From contig OY761986.2 of assembly GCA_963665155.2 (NCBI GenBank), forward strand, positions 2,294,001-2,358,000: a stretch of DNA of 64,000 nt, in the 5' to 3' direction. The notes beneath the pieces are model-generated. The model saw only the letters and a program-made list of their open reading frames with translations, was not told the origin of the DNA and did not search any database. Position numbers and translations under genes: made by a program. Below, in pieces: positions 1 to 9,729 of this stretch. This DNA comes from UBA1141 sp963665155 (lineage in GTDB: Bacteria; Chloroflexota; Dehalococcoidia; Lucifugimonadales; UBA3495). The stretch's first letter is position 1; each line of letters starts with the position of its first letter.

Positions 1-378
1 TCGTGATGCTGTCGTAGGAGGTACGCACCTCGTTTCGGCTTTCGGGGATGAGTTCCCCCAAACAAGTGAATGGAGCCGTTGCCAATAGAATGCACGAAGC
101 AGGCTCGTGGGGCGGCCGCAGACTTGTCCAGCGATTTTTGAGAAGGAACCCACATTGGCAGCAAGGGGAGCTTTCACTCTTCATTTCAGGCATTAAGCCA
201 AAAGCTCTAACAGTGACCAGTTGAGGTGGCCCCGAGCGTAACGGAGGTCCTACCACGTCGAGCCGCAGATTCTTCTTCTCCCAAAGGTAAAACACTGACA
301 ACTCTGCAGCAACGCCTAGTTGGCTGGCGGTACTCGCCCATTCTTCGGAGGACGTTGGAACCGCGGTAGGTAACTGGT
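1..378. other. No recognisable gene
   Basis: No open frame here could be assigned to a family. A short + strand frame of about 70 codons (roughly 14-223) has no recognisable motif. The stretch lies downstream of the minus-strand MFS gene. Confidence 0.4.
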
Positions 379-1704
379 TTAAGAGCCGAACTCTATAGGC
401 TGGGTGACCGGATCGGCGAGTCTCGGCGGCGTTGCGAACAAGACAAACATGCCAGCCATTGACGCCACAACAGTGAACACCAGTAAAGGCATCAGGTATG
501 AGCCGGTGGCATCGAACATGAACCCGGCCAATACCGGTCCTGCGGCCTGACCGCCGATTTGCGCCGACATCGCGAAGCCTCTTATTGTTCCCAAGTGCTC
601 TCGGCCGTAGTAGTCCGCCCAAGCCAGCCTTATCAAGAGATGTAGCCCTCCCACCCCAAATCCAATCCCCGCAGCCGCTGCCAACCCGGTGGGTAAAGAT
701 GCACTGACCGAGGTGCCGACCGCCCCTGCAGCCACGACGAATGCCGTGGTAGATAGCAAGAACCTTACGGGGACTCGTCGGCCCAATACCGCCCAGAAAA
801 GGCCGCTGATGATTTGGGAGAAGGCAAATGTGCTGGCGGTTAAAGCCGCAGAAGGGCCTGGCAGACCTTGTTCGATGTAATGGGCTACTTGGTGAAGACT
901 GACCCCGGCTTGCACCATGAACCCTGCCCCGGAGAAGGCTGCCAGAAGCCAGAAAGACCTGGTGTGGAACGCTTCGTTTAGGGTGAAGTTGGTCTCGGTG
1001 ATTTCTGGTAGTGGTGGCGGTTCACCTGCGGGGTCGGCACTTTTGCCTTCCTTGGTTCCATGCGGCAACGGGTCTGGCTCTAATGCCATATCTTCCGGCC
1101 GTCTTGAGATGAACAGGAACGGCGGAACCACTCCAAGGGCAAAGGTCAACAAGCCGAGGATAAGCCAAGCGGTCCGCCAGTCCCAGCCGGTGATGATGAA
1201 ATAGGCTACGAGAGGCATGATAGTGAGTCCTGCCCCCTTGGCGATGCTGTCGGCGGCGAGGCCAACGGGGCGGCGGCGAATAAACCAGTTGCTAATCGCT
1301 GTGGGAATGCCCAACTCGAGAGGCCCATTGAAGATCATCCGCCCCGGCACATACAGGGCAAAAAAGGCTGCAGGATTCCCCACTACGGACAAACCTACAG
1401 CCAGGATTCCCGTTAGGAGCGAAGATGTCGACAGCAGAAGCCCCGAACCGTACCGGTCCAGCCATTTGCCGACTAAAGGCGAGATGAAAACAGCACATAG
1501 GCCTCCGAGACTGACTGCGGAGGAAAAGAGTCCCCGCGACCATCCCAGGTCTTGGGTCATAGGCACTACAAACACGGATAAGGTAGCCACGGCCATAATC
1601 GTGCGAGAAGAAAGGCTGACCGCCACCGTACTGGCAACGATCACCCACCCATAGTAAAAGGGCAATGAGTAAGCCAACTTGGTGCGCCACCGGACCGCGT
1701 TCAA
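379..1704 (-). CDS. MFS transporter, monocarboxylate/antiporter-like
   Basis: A 441-residue major facilitator superfamily permease, expected in the cytoplasmic membrane with twelve helices. The N-terminal half has FYYGWVIVA at about residue 16, then DLGWSRG and the loop motif GKWLDRYGSG, as in MFS carriers of the oxalate/formate and monocarboxylate type. A hydrophilic Pro/Glu-rich loop (about 205-240) separates the two halves. The start is probably TTG at 1704, because the nearest upstream ATG runs straight into a stop. It is clearly paralogous to the gene at 43759-45087, sharing TLSVFVVPMT and LGWSRGLFS. The substrate cannot be read from the sequence. No operon partner is visible. Confidence 0.85.
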   Translation of the reverse strand: MNAVRWRTKLAYSLPFYYGWVIVASTVAVSLSSRTIMAVATLSVFVVPMTQDLGWSRGLFSSAVSLGGLCAVFISPLVGKWLDRYGSGLLLSTSSLLTGILAVGLSVVGNPAAFFALYVPGRMIFNGPLELGIPTAISNWFIRRRPVGLAADSIAKGAGLTIMPLVAYFIITGWDWRTAWLILGLLTFALGVVPPFLFISRRPEDMALEPDPLPHGTKEGKSADPAGEPPPLPEITETNFTLNEAFHTRSFWLLAAFSGAGFMVQAGVSLHQVAHYIEQGLPGPSAALTASTFAFSQIISGLFWAVLGRRVPVRFLLSTTAFVVAAGAVGTSVSASLPTGLAAAAGIGFGVGGLHLLIRLAWADYYGREHLGTIRGFAMSAQIGGQAAGPVLAGFMFDATGSYLMPLLVFTVVASMAGMFVLFATPPRLADPVTQPIEFGS

Positions 1705-1978
1705 GTCCTAGATTGACTCCATCACAGTAAGCTGCCGTTTTGGTGTCCTATCAACTTTGAGATTAGGGCCTGTAGGATGGCTCCCCTGTCGTGTGAAGAG
1801 AGTAACTCAACTATACCTCCAATACCTTGCTGGGAACGCACCAACTTGTTGACCAATATTTAATCACCACGCAGGTGTATGTCTTGAGCGGAGAGGAGGA
1901 ATAGGCCGCCAATTTCGCGAGTCAATTATGGCGGCGATGCCAGCCGGTTGACGCGCGGCTACGACCTGAATGCTTTAG
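1705..1978. other. Intergenic, nothing recognised
   Basis: The space between the MFS start and the cyclase-type fragment has no coding frame with family resemblance and no clear hairpin. Confidence 0.4.
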
Positions 1979-2215
1979 TTTACCCTGCAATCGAGATGCA
2001 CTCGGAAATACCGCCAGTCTTTGGAAGTCGCGAAGAAACAGCACTCCAAATCTTGGGAGTTGCGCACATCAATTAGCTTGGCCCGTCTGTGGCAGACACA
2101 AGGCAAATCTTCAGAGGCGCGAGAGTTGCTAGCCGGGATTTACGGCTGGTTCACCGAGGGGTTTGATACACCAGACTTGATTGACGCCAGAGCATTGCTC
2201 GAGGAATTGAGTTGA
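1979..2215 (+). pseudogene. C-terminal remnant of a cyclase/ATPase-TPR protein
   Basis: The frame is open from 1979 and encodes QSLEVAKKQHSKSWELR followed by TSLARLWQTQGK, ARELLAGIYGWFTEGFDT and ALLEELS. This is the very typical C-terminal end of large adenylate-cyclase/AAA-ATPase/TPR signalling proteins, where the last TPR unit ends in a GWFTEGFDT motif. Everything upstream of the last roughly 75 residues is gone, with a stop at 1976-1978, so I read it as a relic. A real small protein starting at TTG 2021 is possible but unlikely. Confidence 0.7.
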
Positions 2216-2361
2216 AATTTGTCGGGCTGTCATAGTCCTTGGCGATGCCCACCGATTTGGTAGTTAAGCCTTTGATTAAGTAGTTGCTGTCCCGCCAGAA
2301 GATACTGGGAGCTTAGGTATCCGACGATCTCGCTGAGTACGAAATAAAGAGGGGGTTCAAG

Positions 2362-3322
2362 ATGAAAGCGATCCGGATACATGAATTCGGCGGTCCAGAA
2401 GTCATGAAATACGAGGATTGCCCCAGCCCGACTCTGGGCCAGGGACAAGCGCTAATAACTCTTCAGGCCATTGGCGTCAATTTCGCCGATGTTTCTTCCC
2501 GCAGGGGTGGCGGTGCCCCTGCTTCCAGTTTGCCAGCAACGCCAGGGTTTGAAGCAGCGGGGGTCGTGTCTCCCGTTGGTGACGGTGTGAGTAACGTGAA
2601 TGTCGGAGACACCGTTGTCAATTGGGGGGTAAGGGGTTCCTACGCAGAGTAGGCTGCCGTCTCCGCGGATGTCCTAATAAAAATACCTGCTGGCTTGGAT
2701 GCCAAGACAGGCGCTGCAGTATTCCTTCAAGGTATGACCGCCCACTATCTGGCTTTCACTACCTACCCACTGAAGCCAGGAGACTTCGCCTTGGTACATG
2801 CAGGCGCTGGCGGTACCGGACTCTTGCTGATCCCGATGGCAAAAATGGCGGGGGCTTACGTGTTCGCCACGGTCTCCACGGAGGAGAAAGCAGAATTGGC
2901 CAGGGAAACAGGGGCCGATAAAGCCATCATATATACCAGTGAGGACTTCGAAGAAGAGGTCAAACAGACCACCGGCGGAGCGGGATGCCAGGCGGTTTAC
3001 GATTCGGTGGGCCAGACCACATTTCAGAAAAGCCTAAATTGTCTGGCCCAGAGACGGTGCTTGGCTCTTTATGGTCAGTCCAGTGGGCCGGTGCCCCGGT
3101 TGCCCCACACAGGGGATCTTCATTCCTAATCCGTCCCAGTCTTGCGGACCACACCAGCACCAGAAAAGAACTTGAGTGGAGAGTTGACGAGGTTCTGGGC
3201 TGGGTGACCTCGGGAGAATTGAAGATCCGGCTTGGCGGAGAGTTCCTTTGTCTGAGGCAGCAGAAGCCCATCGCCAACTGGAAGGCCGTCTGACTACCGG
3301 TAAACTCCTTCTCATCCCTTAG
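2362..3322 (+). pseudogene. NADPH:quinone oxidoreductase (zinc-independent MDR family), decayed
   Basis: Medium-chain dehydrogenase/reductase of the quinone oxidoreductase group, which reduces quinones with NADPH. The N-terminal part (MKAIRIHEFGGPEVMKYED, then VNFADVSSRRG) and the cofactor-binding part (VHAGAGGTGLLLIPMAK) are clear. A TAG at 2650-2652 interrupts the frame where the family usually has Tyr (YAE-x-AAVSADVL). A frameshift near 3100 moves the reading into the frame giving LIRPSLADHT and ELEWRVDEVLGWVTSGELK. A second shift near 3255 leads to EAHRQLEGRLTTGKLLLIP and the true end at 3322. An AGGG ribosome site precedes the ATG. Three lesions make this a pseudogene. Type A IS copy A begins 75 bp downstream. 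Confidence 0.88.
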
Positions 3323-3396
3323 CGGTCAGGGTAGAGTAGGCTGGCCAGCAGTTTCAGAATGAACACCTCTGAAGAAGGTACTTAAGAACCAAGCTT

Positions 3397-5336
3397 GATT
3401 CCCTCGTAAAAACCCCTCGTCCTCCGGGGGCAATGGGAGGATAATGTGGGGAAAGGGCGTTGGGGCAGCGCCTGGCCGAGGGAGGGGAGGATGTTCCGAA
3501 TACGAGACCCGCAAGAGAGCCTCTGGCAGTCCCAGTTCCTGGTGACGCCGAAGAAGGCTAAGCGTCTGGAGAGAAGTTGGGCCGAGGTTTTCCGAAACGA
3601 GGCGCTCCCCCTGATTGACGAGGAGCGCTTTGCTCCCATGTACTGCGTGGACAACGGCCGTCCCAACCGGGCGGTGCAGACCGTCCTCGGGGTCCACCTC
3701 CTCAAAGAGATGTTCAACCTCACCGACGATGAAGCTCTGGAACAACTAGAGTTCAACCTGCTCTGGCACCACGCCCTGCGGCTGGACATCGAGGAGACCC
3801 ACCTGCCCCAGAAGACCCTCCACAACTTCCGAGTTCGCCTGATGCAGCACGACGGTGGCCGGCTGGCTTTCCAGGAGACCACGGACCGGATCATCCAGGC
3901 GCTGGGCATACGCACCGGAAAGCAACGGCTGGACTCCACCCACATCATGAGCAACATCGCCACACTCACCCGGCTGGGCCTGTTCTGTGAGACGATGCGG
4001 TTGTTCCTGCGGGCCTTGCGCTGGGAGCACCCAGAGCTTCGCCCTGGGGTTCCGGAGGGCCTCCTAGGGCGCTATTTGAAGGAAGAAGACGAGGCGACCC
4101 ACTACGAGGACGCCCGCACGGGGGAGGGTCGGCGACGCCTTTCGGTCTGTGCCCGGGACCTCTACCGGCTGGTGGACCGGTTCCATGGCACGACTGCTGC
4201 CCAGCTGGAGGAGTACCGGCTGCTGGAGCGGCTGCTGCGGGAGCAGTGCCATGTGGGCAAACACCGGGACGGGCACCCCAGGGACGATGACGACGATGCT
4301 GGGGAATGCAAGGTGCCCGTGGCCTTGAAGGACCCGAAGCAGGTGTCCGCCGACTCGCTGCAATCGCCCCACGACCCGGATGTGACCTACAGCGGCCACA
4401 AGGGGAAGGGGTACGAGGTGCAGGTGGCGGAGACCTGCCACGAGGAGAACGCCACCCAGCTCATCACCCACGTGGAGGTGACCCCCTCGAGTGGGAGCGA
4501 CACCGACGTGAGCGTGCCGGTCGTTGACGGGCTCGCGGAGCGGAAGGTCCGACCGGACGAGCTCTTCGCCGACACGGCGTATGGGTCGGGCCGCAATGCC
4601 TTCGAAGCCTCGCGCCGGGGAACGGAACTGGTGAGCCCGGTGGCGGGGTCGGCGCCGGGGAACTCGCACGAAGGAGAGGGTGACGGACCACCGCCGCTCA
4701 CCGCCGCGGACTTTCAGATCGACGTCACAGGGGAGCAGGCCACGGTGTGCCCCGCCGGCCACCCGTCCATCGAGGAGTACGAGTTGGAGGATGCGCCGGA
4801 GCGGGTAGAGGTCCACTTTGCCAGGACAACATGCGAGCCCTGCCCCTTGCGGTCCCGTTGCCCAGTGAAGCTGGACCGGCGTGCGGGGGCCTACGTCCTC
4901 AAGGCGGACCTGGTGAAGGTGAACATCGAGCGGCGCCGGAGGGCCGAGGCCACCGAGGAGTGGCGCAAGCGGTATGCCATAAGGGCCGGTATCGAGGGAA
5001 CGAACTCCGAGCTGAAGCGCGCCCACGGGCTTGGGCGCTTGCGGGTGCGAGGGGGCCGTCGGGTGCGGCTTGCCGTCTACCTGAAGGCGTTGGCGTGCAA
5101 CTTCAAGCGGATGGTCCATGCACGCCTGGTGGAGATGGAGAACACGGCTCAGCGGGCGGTCGGGACGGTACCTGCGGTCACGGCCGCATGAGGGCGCCGC
5201 TCCACAGCTTCCACCGGGTGCCCTGAGCCACGGAAGGGGTACCGCAACGGGATCACGCTTGTCCTGAGCGCGGCAGATGGTGCGGTGAGGCCAGCAGCCG
5301 GCATCCCGTGGCCTCCTCCCTTCCAGGCCCCTTCGC
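3397..5336 (+). mobile_element. IS1182-family element, type A copy A, right end lost
   Basis: The left terminus is GATTCCCTCGTAAAAACCCC, the same as in copies B and E. The sequence follows those copies through the transposase and the GC-rich 3' tail until CCCCTTCGC at 5336, then switches abruptly to the reading frame of a PQQ-propeller gene. The last roughly 50 bp, including the right inverted repeat, is missing, so no target duplication can be read. The element keeps an intact transposase but probably cannot move itself. Confidence 0.88.
3491..5191 (+). CDS. IS1182-family transposase (type A, copy A)
   Basis: A 566-residue DDE transposase. The N-terminal DUF772-type domain carries the YCVDNGRPN motif and the C-terminal domain is a DDE fold. 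Likely catalytic residues are Asp in LDSTHIMSN, Asp in ELFADTAYGSG and Glu in IEGTNSELKRAHG. A Cys cluster (CEPCPLRSRCP) precedes the last acidic residue, as is common in this family. I prefer ATG 3491 (MFRIRDPQES) because GGGAGGGGAGG lies just upstream; the frame is open from GTG 3446. This copy differs from the others by Tyr instead of His in EEYELED, and shares a His (GHPRDDDD) with copy F. It is full length and may act in trans on other copies. Confidence 0.9.
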   Translation: MFRIRDPQESLWQSQFLVTPKKAKRLERSWAEVFRNEALPLIDEERFAPMYCVDNGRPNRAVQTVLGVHLLKEMFNLTDDEALEQLEFNLLWHHALRLDIEETHLPQKTLHNFRVRLMQHDGGRLAFQETTDRIIQALGIRTGKQRLDSTHIMSNIATLTRLGLFCETMRLFLRALRWEHPELRPGVPEGLLGRYLKEEDEATHYEDARTGEGRRRLSVCARDLYRLVDRFHGTTAAQLEEYRLLERLLREQCHVGKHRDGHPRDDDDDAGECKVPVALKDPKQVSADSLQSPHDPDVTYSGHKGKGYEVQVAETCHEENATQLITHVEVTPSSGSDTDVSVPVVDGLAERKVRPDELFADTAYGSGRNAFEASRRGTELVSPVAGSAPGNSHEGEGDGPPPLTAADFQIDVTGEQATVCPAGHPSIEEYELEDAPERVEVHFARTTCEPCPLRSRCPVKLDRRAGAYVLKADLVKVNIERRRRAEATEEWRKRYAIRAGIEGTNSELKRAHGLGRLRVRGGRRVRLAVYLKALACNFKRMVHARLVEMENTAQRAVGTVPAVTAA

Positions 5337-5991
5337 GCCGAACGCGTCGGAGCAGTTCCCCGGACAGCGCGTCCACTGCATACAAGTGACTGCCCCTCCT
5401 GATGTCGCCGGCGGCAAAATATGCAACTCCGCCCGCAATCGTCGGCGTGCCTACGTGATGTTCAGCGCCTACTTCCCACAGGAGGTCGCCCGTCAAGGCA
5501 TCCAAGGCGTGTAGGTAGGCGGTGCCCAAACCGAACCCTTGGGAGGTGAAGTAGACGACCCCGTCGGCCACGACCGGGGAACTCACCAGCTGCTGGAAGC
5601 GAAGCCCCGCACTGTTGGTGCGGAAGGCCCATAGACGCGCGCCCGTGGACGCGTCCAGGGCGTATAGGCCCACGGCGCCGGGATCATCGTTAGCGCTAAG
5701 GCCGTGCACCCCGTAGTAAAAGACACCGCTGGCTATGGTGGGCGCTGTCAATTCGTTTGGCGTCTCCACGGCGTGATTCCAAAGCAGGCGTCCCGTTTCG
5801 GAGTCCAGGGCGTAAACCTCTCCCAGGTCGGAGCCGGCGTACACAACCCCGTCCACCACAATTGGCGACCAGGCGGCATGCCGACCCACCTCAAAGCGCC
5901 ATGACAGGCCGCCAGACCCGCAGGCGGCCAGAAGAAGCGCCATAGCAGTGACGGCGAACAAGGCAAGCCATGTCGGTGCTGGGGAAGTCAT
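5337..5991 (-). pseudogene. PQQ-type beta-propeller lipoprotein, 3' end deleted at the IS junction
   Basis: The protein starts with a lipoprotein signal (LLLAACGSGG) and continues with repeated propeller blades: VYAGSDLGEVYALDSETGRLLWN, then VGLYALDASTGARLWAF, YLHALDALTGDLLWEV and LYAVDALSGELLRRV. Such PQQ-like WD40 proteins are usually exported and serve as assembly factors or sugar/alcohol-binding domains. Four blades are visible before the reading enters IS copy A at 5336, so the rest of the propeller is missing. The start is taken at ATG 5991; TTG 6018 in the same frame is an alternative. The missing 3' part is not elsewhere in this window. Confidence 0.85.
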
Positions 5992-6092
5992 CAGGTTGCC
6001 AGGTTTCTGGCAAGCCAAGGTATGATAACCACAAAGTACAGTGACTCTCGCGGCCTAATGCCCTCGGCCTGCCATCTGATACGAGGTTTGCG

Positions 6093-7039
6093 TTAGGAGG
6101 AACCGGTACGTCGTAGCCACGCTCTGCGTCGTCGCATCACCGCAGTCAAGTACATCGCTGAAGTGAGTATCACCAGTCCAACTGCGCCAGAGGCCCCCGC
6201 AATCAACCATGCGGACGCCCCGTCATCAGCCCGAAGCTTCGCAACTTGTGGTGCCTCCTCGTCAATATCCTGAATCGTATCTGGATATGGCAACAGCCTG
6301 ACGGTATCGCCAACGTCCACTCCGTCTGACGCAGATTTCCCTACGCTCTGGGTAGTTTCTCCCCGCATGGTATCCTGTGCAGTTGCGGTTCCCAGGTTAG
6401 TCGTCGCATCGTGAGCGCCATTGCCTGTTTCCTCACCGGCATCCTCCAATGCATTTTCCGGGGAATTGGTCAACCCGCTTGGAGCCTCCTCAGCCTGAGA
6501 AGGCGCTCCGGCGAGGGGTTGAGGCTGGATAAGCTCGGCCCTCAACCCGTGGACCCTACCCACTACCCCCACCGCATCAATCGGTATTCCTAGCAGTGGC
6601 AGTAACGTGGGAAGTGCATCCACCACACGTTGAGGGTCAATTGCCCAGACGTGGATCGTTTCTCGGAGGCTGGATGTGTTCTCCCCTGCATCTTGCAGGT
6701 CGTTGAGCGGGAAGATTGTTACTTCATAACCACCCCCATTCTCACCAACACGCGCGCCTGTTATCCCGATGGTGTTGCTGGAAGATATGGCGAAGCGATC
6801 CAGCACGACCGACCATTGCCAAAGCTGTTTATAGTCGTACTTCACCGGGATTAGTATGATCCGATTTGCGTCGTAAGCGACCTTAATGCCACTCTGCTTC
6901 ATCTTCGCTCTAAGCGCGGCTTCCGCAGCAGCCTCCTCTCCCTTGATAGCCGTCACCTGTACGTATGTCTTCCGACCACCTCCTGCGTGAATCCCGGCAA
7001 TACCCCAATCTGGACGATCTGTGTACTGAGCACAAGATT
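6093..7039 (-). pseudogene. Secreted membrane-anchored protein, 3' part (split by IS copy B)
   Basis: This is the second half of the gene that starts at 9708. Removing IS copy B and one copy of the 6-bp duplication AAGATT joins the halves in frame (PPNRTQS then CAQYTDRPDW), giving a 542-residue protein. This part contains a mixed alpha/beta region (KTYVQVTAIKGEEAAAEAAL), a long Glu/Ala/Thr-rich linker, one transmembrane helix (WLIAGASGAVGLVILTSAMY) and a short basic tail (RRRRAWLRR). The layout suggests an exported domain anchored at its C terminus. I do not recognise the family. Confidence 0.8.
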
Positions 7040-9020
7040 GATTCCCTCGTAAAAACCCCTCGTCCTCCGGGGGCAATGGGAGGATAATGTGGGGAAAGGG
7101 CGTTGGGGCAGCGCCTGGCCGAGGGAGGGGAGGATGTTCCGAATACGAGACCCGCAAGAGAGCCTCTGGCAGTCCCAGTTCCTGGTGACGCCGAAGAAGG
7201 CTAAGCGCCTGGAGAGAAGTTGGGCCGAGGTTTTCCGAAACGAGGCGCTCCCCCTGATTGACGAGGAGCGCTTTGCTCCCATGTACTGCGTGGACAACGG
7301 CCGTCCCAACCGGGCGGTGCAGACCGTCCTCGGGGTCCACCTCCTCAAAGAGATGTTCAACCTCACCGACGATGAAGCTCTGGAACAACTAGAGTTCAAC
7401 CTGCTCTGGCACCACGCCCTGCGGCTGGACATCGAGGAGACCCACCTGCCCCAGAAGACCCTCCACAACTTCCGAGTTCGCCTGATGCAGCACGACGGTG
7501 GCCGGCTGGCTTTCCAGGAGACCACGGACCGGATCATCCAGGCGCTGGGCATACGCACCGGAAAGCAACGGCTGGACTCCACCCACATCATGAGCAACAT
7601 CGCCACACTCACCCGGCTGGGCCTGTTCTGTGAGACGATGCGGTTGTTCCTGCGGGCCTTGCGCTGGGAGCACCCAGAGCTTCGCCCTGGGGTTCCGGAG
7701 GGCCTCCTAGGGCGCTATTTGAAGGAAGAAGACGAGGCGACCCACTACGAGGACGCCCGCACGGGGGAGGGTCGGCGACGCCTTTCGGTCTGTGCCCGGG
7801 ACCTCTACCGGCTGGTGGACCGGTTCCATGGCACGACTGCTGCCCAGCTGGAGGAGTACCGGCTGCTGGAGCGGCTGCTGCGGGAGCAGTGCCATGTGGG
7901 CAAACACCGGGACGGGCGCCCCAGGGACGATGACGACGATGCTGGGGAATGCAAGGTGCCCGTGGCCTTGAAGGACCCGAAGCAGGTGTCCGCCGACTCG
8001 CTGCAATCGCCCCACGACCCGGATGTGACCTACAGCGGCCACAAGGGGAAGGGGTACGAGGTGCAGGTGGCGGAGACCTGCCACGAGGAGAACGCCACCC
8101 AGCTCATCACCCACGTGGAGGTGACCCCCTCGAGTGGGAGCGACACCGACGTGAGCGTGCCGGTCGTTGACGGGCTCGCGGAGCGGAAGGTCCGACCGGA
8201 CGAGCTCTTCGCCGACACGGCGTATGGGTCGGGCCGCAATGCCTTCGAAGCCTCGCGCCGGGGAACGGAACTGGTGAGCCCGGTGGCGGGGTCGGCGCCG
8301 GGGAACTCGCACGAAGGAGAGGGTGACGGACCACCGCCGCTCACCGCCGCGGACTTTCAGATCGACGTCACAGGGGAGCAGGCCACGGTGTGCCCCGCCG
8401 GCCACCCGTCCATCGAGGAGCACGAGTTGGAGGATGCGCCGGAGCGGGTAGAGGTCCACTTTGCCAGGACAACATGCGAGCCCTGCCCCTTGCGGTCCCG
8501 TTGCCCAGTGAAGCTGGACCGGCGTGCGGGGGCCTACGTCCTCAAGGCGGACCTGGTGAAGGTGAACATCGAGCGGCGCCGGAGGGCCGAGGCCACCGAG
8601 GAGTGGCGCAAGCGGTATGACATAAGGGCCGGGATCGAGGGAACGAACTCCGAGCTGAAGCGCGCCCACGGGCTTGGGCGCTTGCGGGTGCGAGGGGGCC
8701 GTCGGGTGCGGCTTGCCGTCTACCTGAAGCGTTGGCGTGCAACTTCAAGCGGATGGTCCATGCACGCCTGGTGGAGATGGAGAACACGGCTCAGCGGGCG
8801 GTCGGGACGGTACCTGCGGTCACGGCCGCATGAGGGCGCCGCTCCACAGCTTCCACCGGGTGCCCTGAGCCACGGAAGGGGTACCGCAACGGGATCACGC
8901 TTGTCCTGAGCGCGGCAGATGGTGCGGTGAGGCCAGCAGCCGGCATCCCGTGGCCTCCTCCCTTCCAGGCCCCTTCGCACGCCAGGGTTCATCTCAAACA
9001 GGCCTTTTTGCGAGGGAATC
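7040..9020 (+). mobile_element. IS1182-family element, type A copy B, complete
   Basis: Both ends are present: GATTCCCTCGTAAAAACC on the left, and on the right the complement of GATTCCCTCGCAAAAAGGCC. The flanks carry the direct repeat AAGATT (7034-7039 and 9021-9026), so this is a clean insertion with a 6-bp duplication. It sits inside the secreted-protein gene running on the opposite strand. Length is 1981 bp. The transposase has a frameshift near its end. Confidence 0.92.
7134..8833 (+). pseudogene. IS1182-family transposase (copy B), C-terminal frameshift
   Basis: Nearly identical to the copy A and E transposases up to LAVYLK. There one G is missing (AAGCGTTGG instead of AAGGCGTTGG, about 8730), which replaces the last roughly 35 residues by an unrelated basic tail running to 8909. 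The predicted DDE residues lie before the lesion, so activity is not excluded. It also carries RYDIRAG where the other copies have RYAIRAG. Confidence 0.85.
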
Positions 9021-9708
9021 AAGATTGGGTCCGATTGGGGGGAGCACATTCGATTTCCGGGAAGTTGGTTGTGTCGACATCGGAGACGTCGAAGGTACCG
9101 GACGTTCCGGTGGCACCCGGGGAATCCGCAGGCCATAGCTGGCGCCACGACGCCCAGCCAGCGGCCTGTTTCCGGCCTTTCGCACCGCCGGTGTTCAACG
9201 TTATGACATCGTAGGAGCTGTCCCACGGGAAAATGGGACCTCCGGACGTGAACGTATAGTCCAACATGCAGTCTCTGAAACTTGCCTCGCCATCCCCTCC
9301 GCTGCATCTGTGATCTCCAAAATTGTAGGTGACACGGCCAGGATGCTGGATTGCGAACTCTCGTGCGTTTGCTCTGAGAATGTCTGGCAGAGCAAAATAC
9401 GTCGTCGAATCGCTCGCAAATCTGAAGTAGACTCTAAGCTCGTTGCCTACCAGGTAAAGTCCCTCCACGACTATGACGCCATCCCTCTGAGCCTCCTCAA
9501 GGGCGTAGCAGTGAAGTGGATCATCTGACAGAACTCCTCCCCAGCAGTCCCCAGCGGGGGGTGTCGCCGCGGGTGCATCCGATTCCTGGGCATGGGCCAG
9601 CGGAATCGCTGACGAATAGGCCGTTAGAAGGAGGGCGGCCAGCAGTAAGATGACACCAGTCCGCTTCAACCAACCGGTATCGCCTGCCTTAAAGTTGAAT
9701 CTATTCAT
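9021..9708 (-). pseudogene. Secreted membrane-anchored protein, 5' part (split by IS copy B)
   Basis: Starts at ATG 9708 with GGAGG about nine bases upstream and encodes a signal peptide (RTGVILLLAALLLTAY, cleavage likely after AHA in PLAHAQES). The mature part has several Cys and aromatic residues (GDCWGGVLSDDPLHCYALEEA, then GDHRCSGGDGEASFRDCMLDY) and ends at APPNRTQS where IS copy B enters. The gene continues at 7039-6093. IS type C copy C1 begins 18 bp upstream of the start codon, just in front of the ribosome site, so the native promoter is also displaced. Family unknown. Confidence 0.8.
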
Positions 9709-9729
9709 CCGCTTCATCCTCCGTTCTAG

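Noticed and set aside
2650..2652. Stop-codon readthrough or recoding (TAG in the quinone oxidoreductase, TGA in the ABM and protease genes)
   Set aside because: Different stop codons are involved, two of the three genes have further frameshifts, and intact genes around them use all stops normally. Gene decay is simpler.
4064..5119. Long minus-strand open frames inside every type A copy (for example 351 codons here)
   Set aside because: They are shadows of the GC-rich transposase gene: same position in each copy, His/Pro/Arg/Leu-rich, no family resemblance, no ribosome site.
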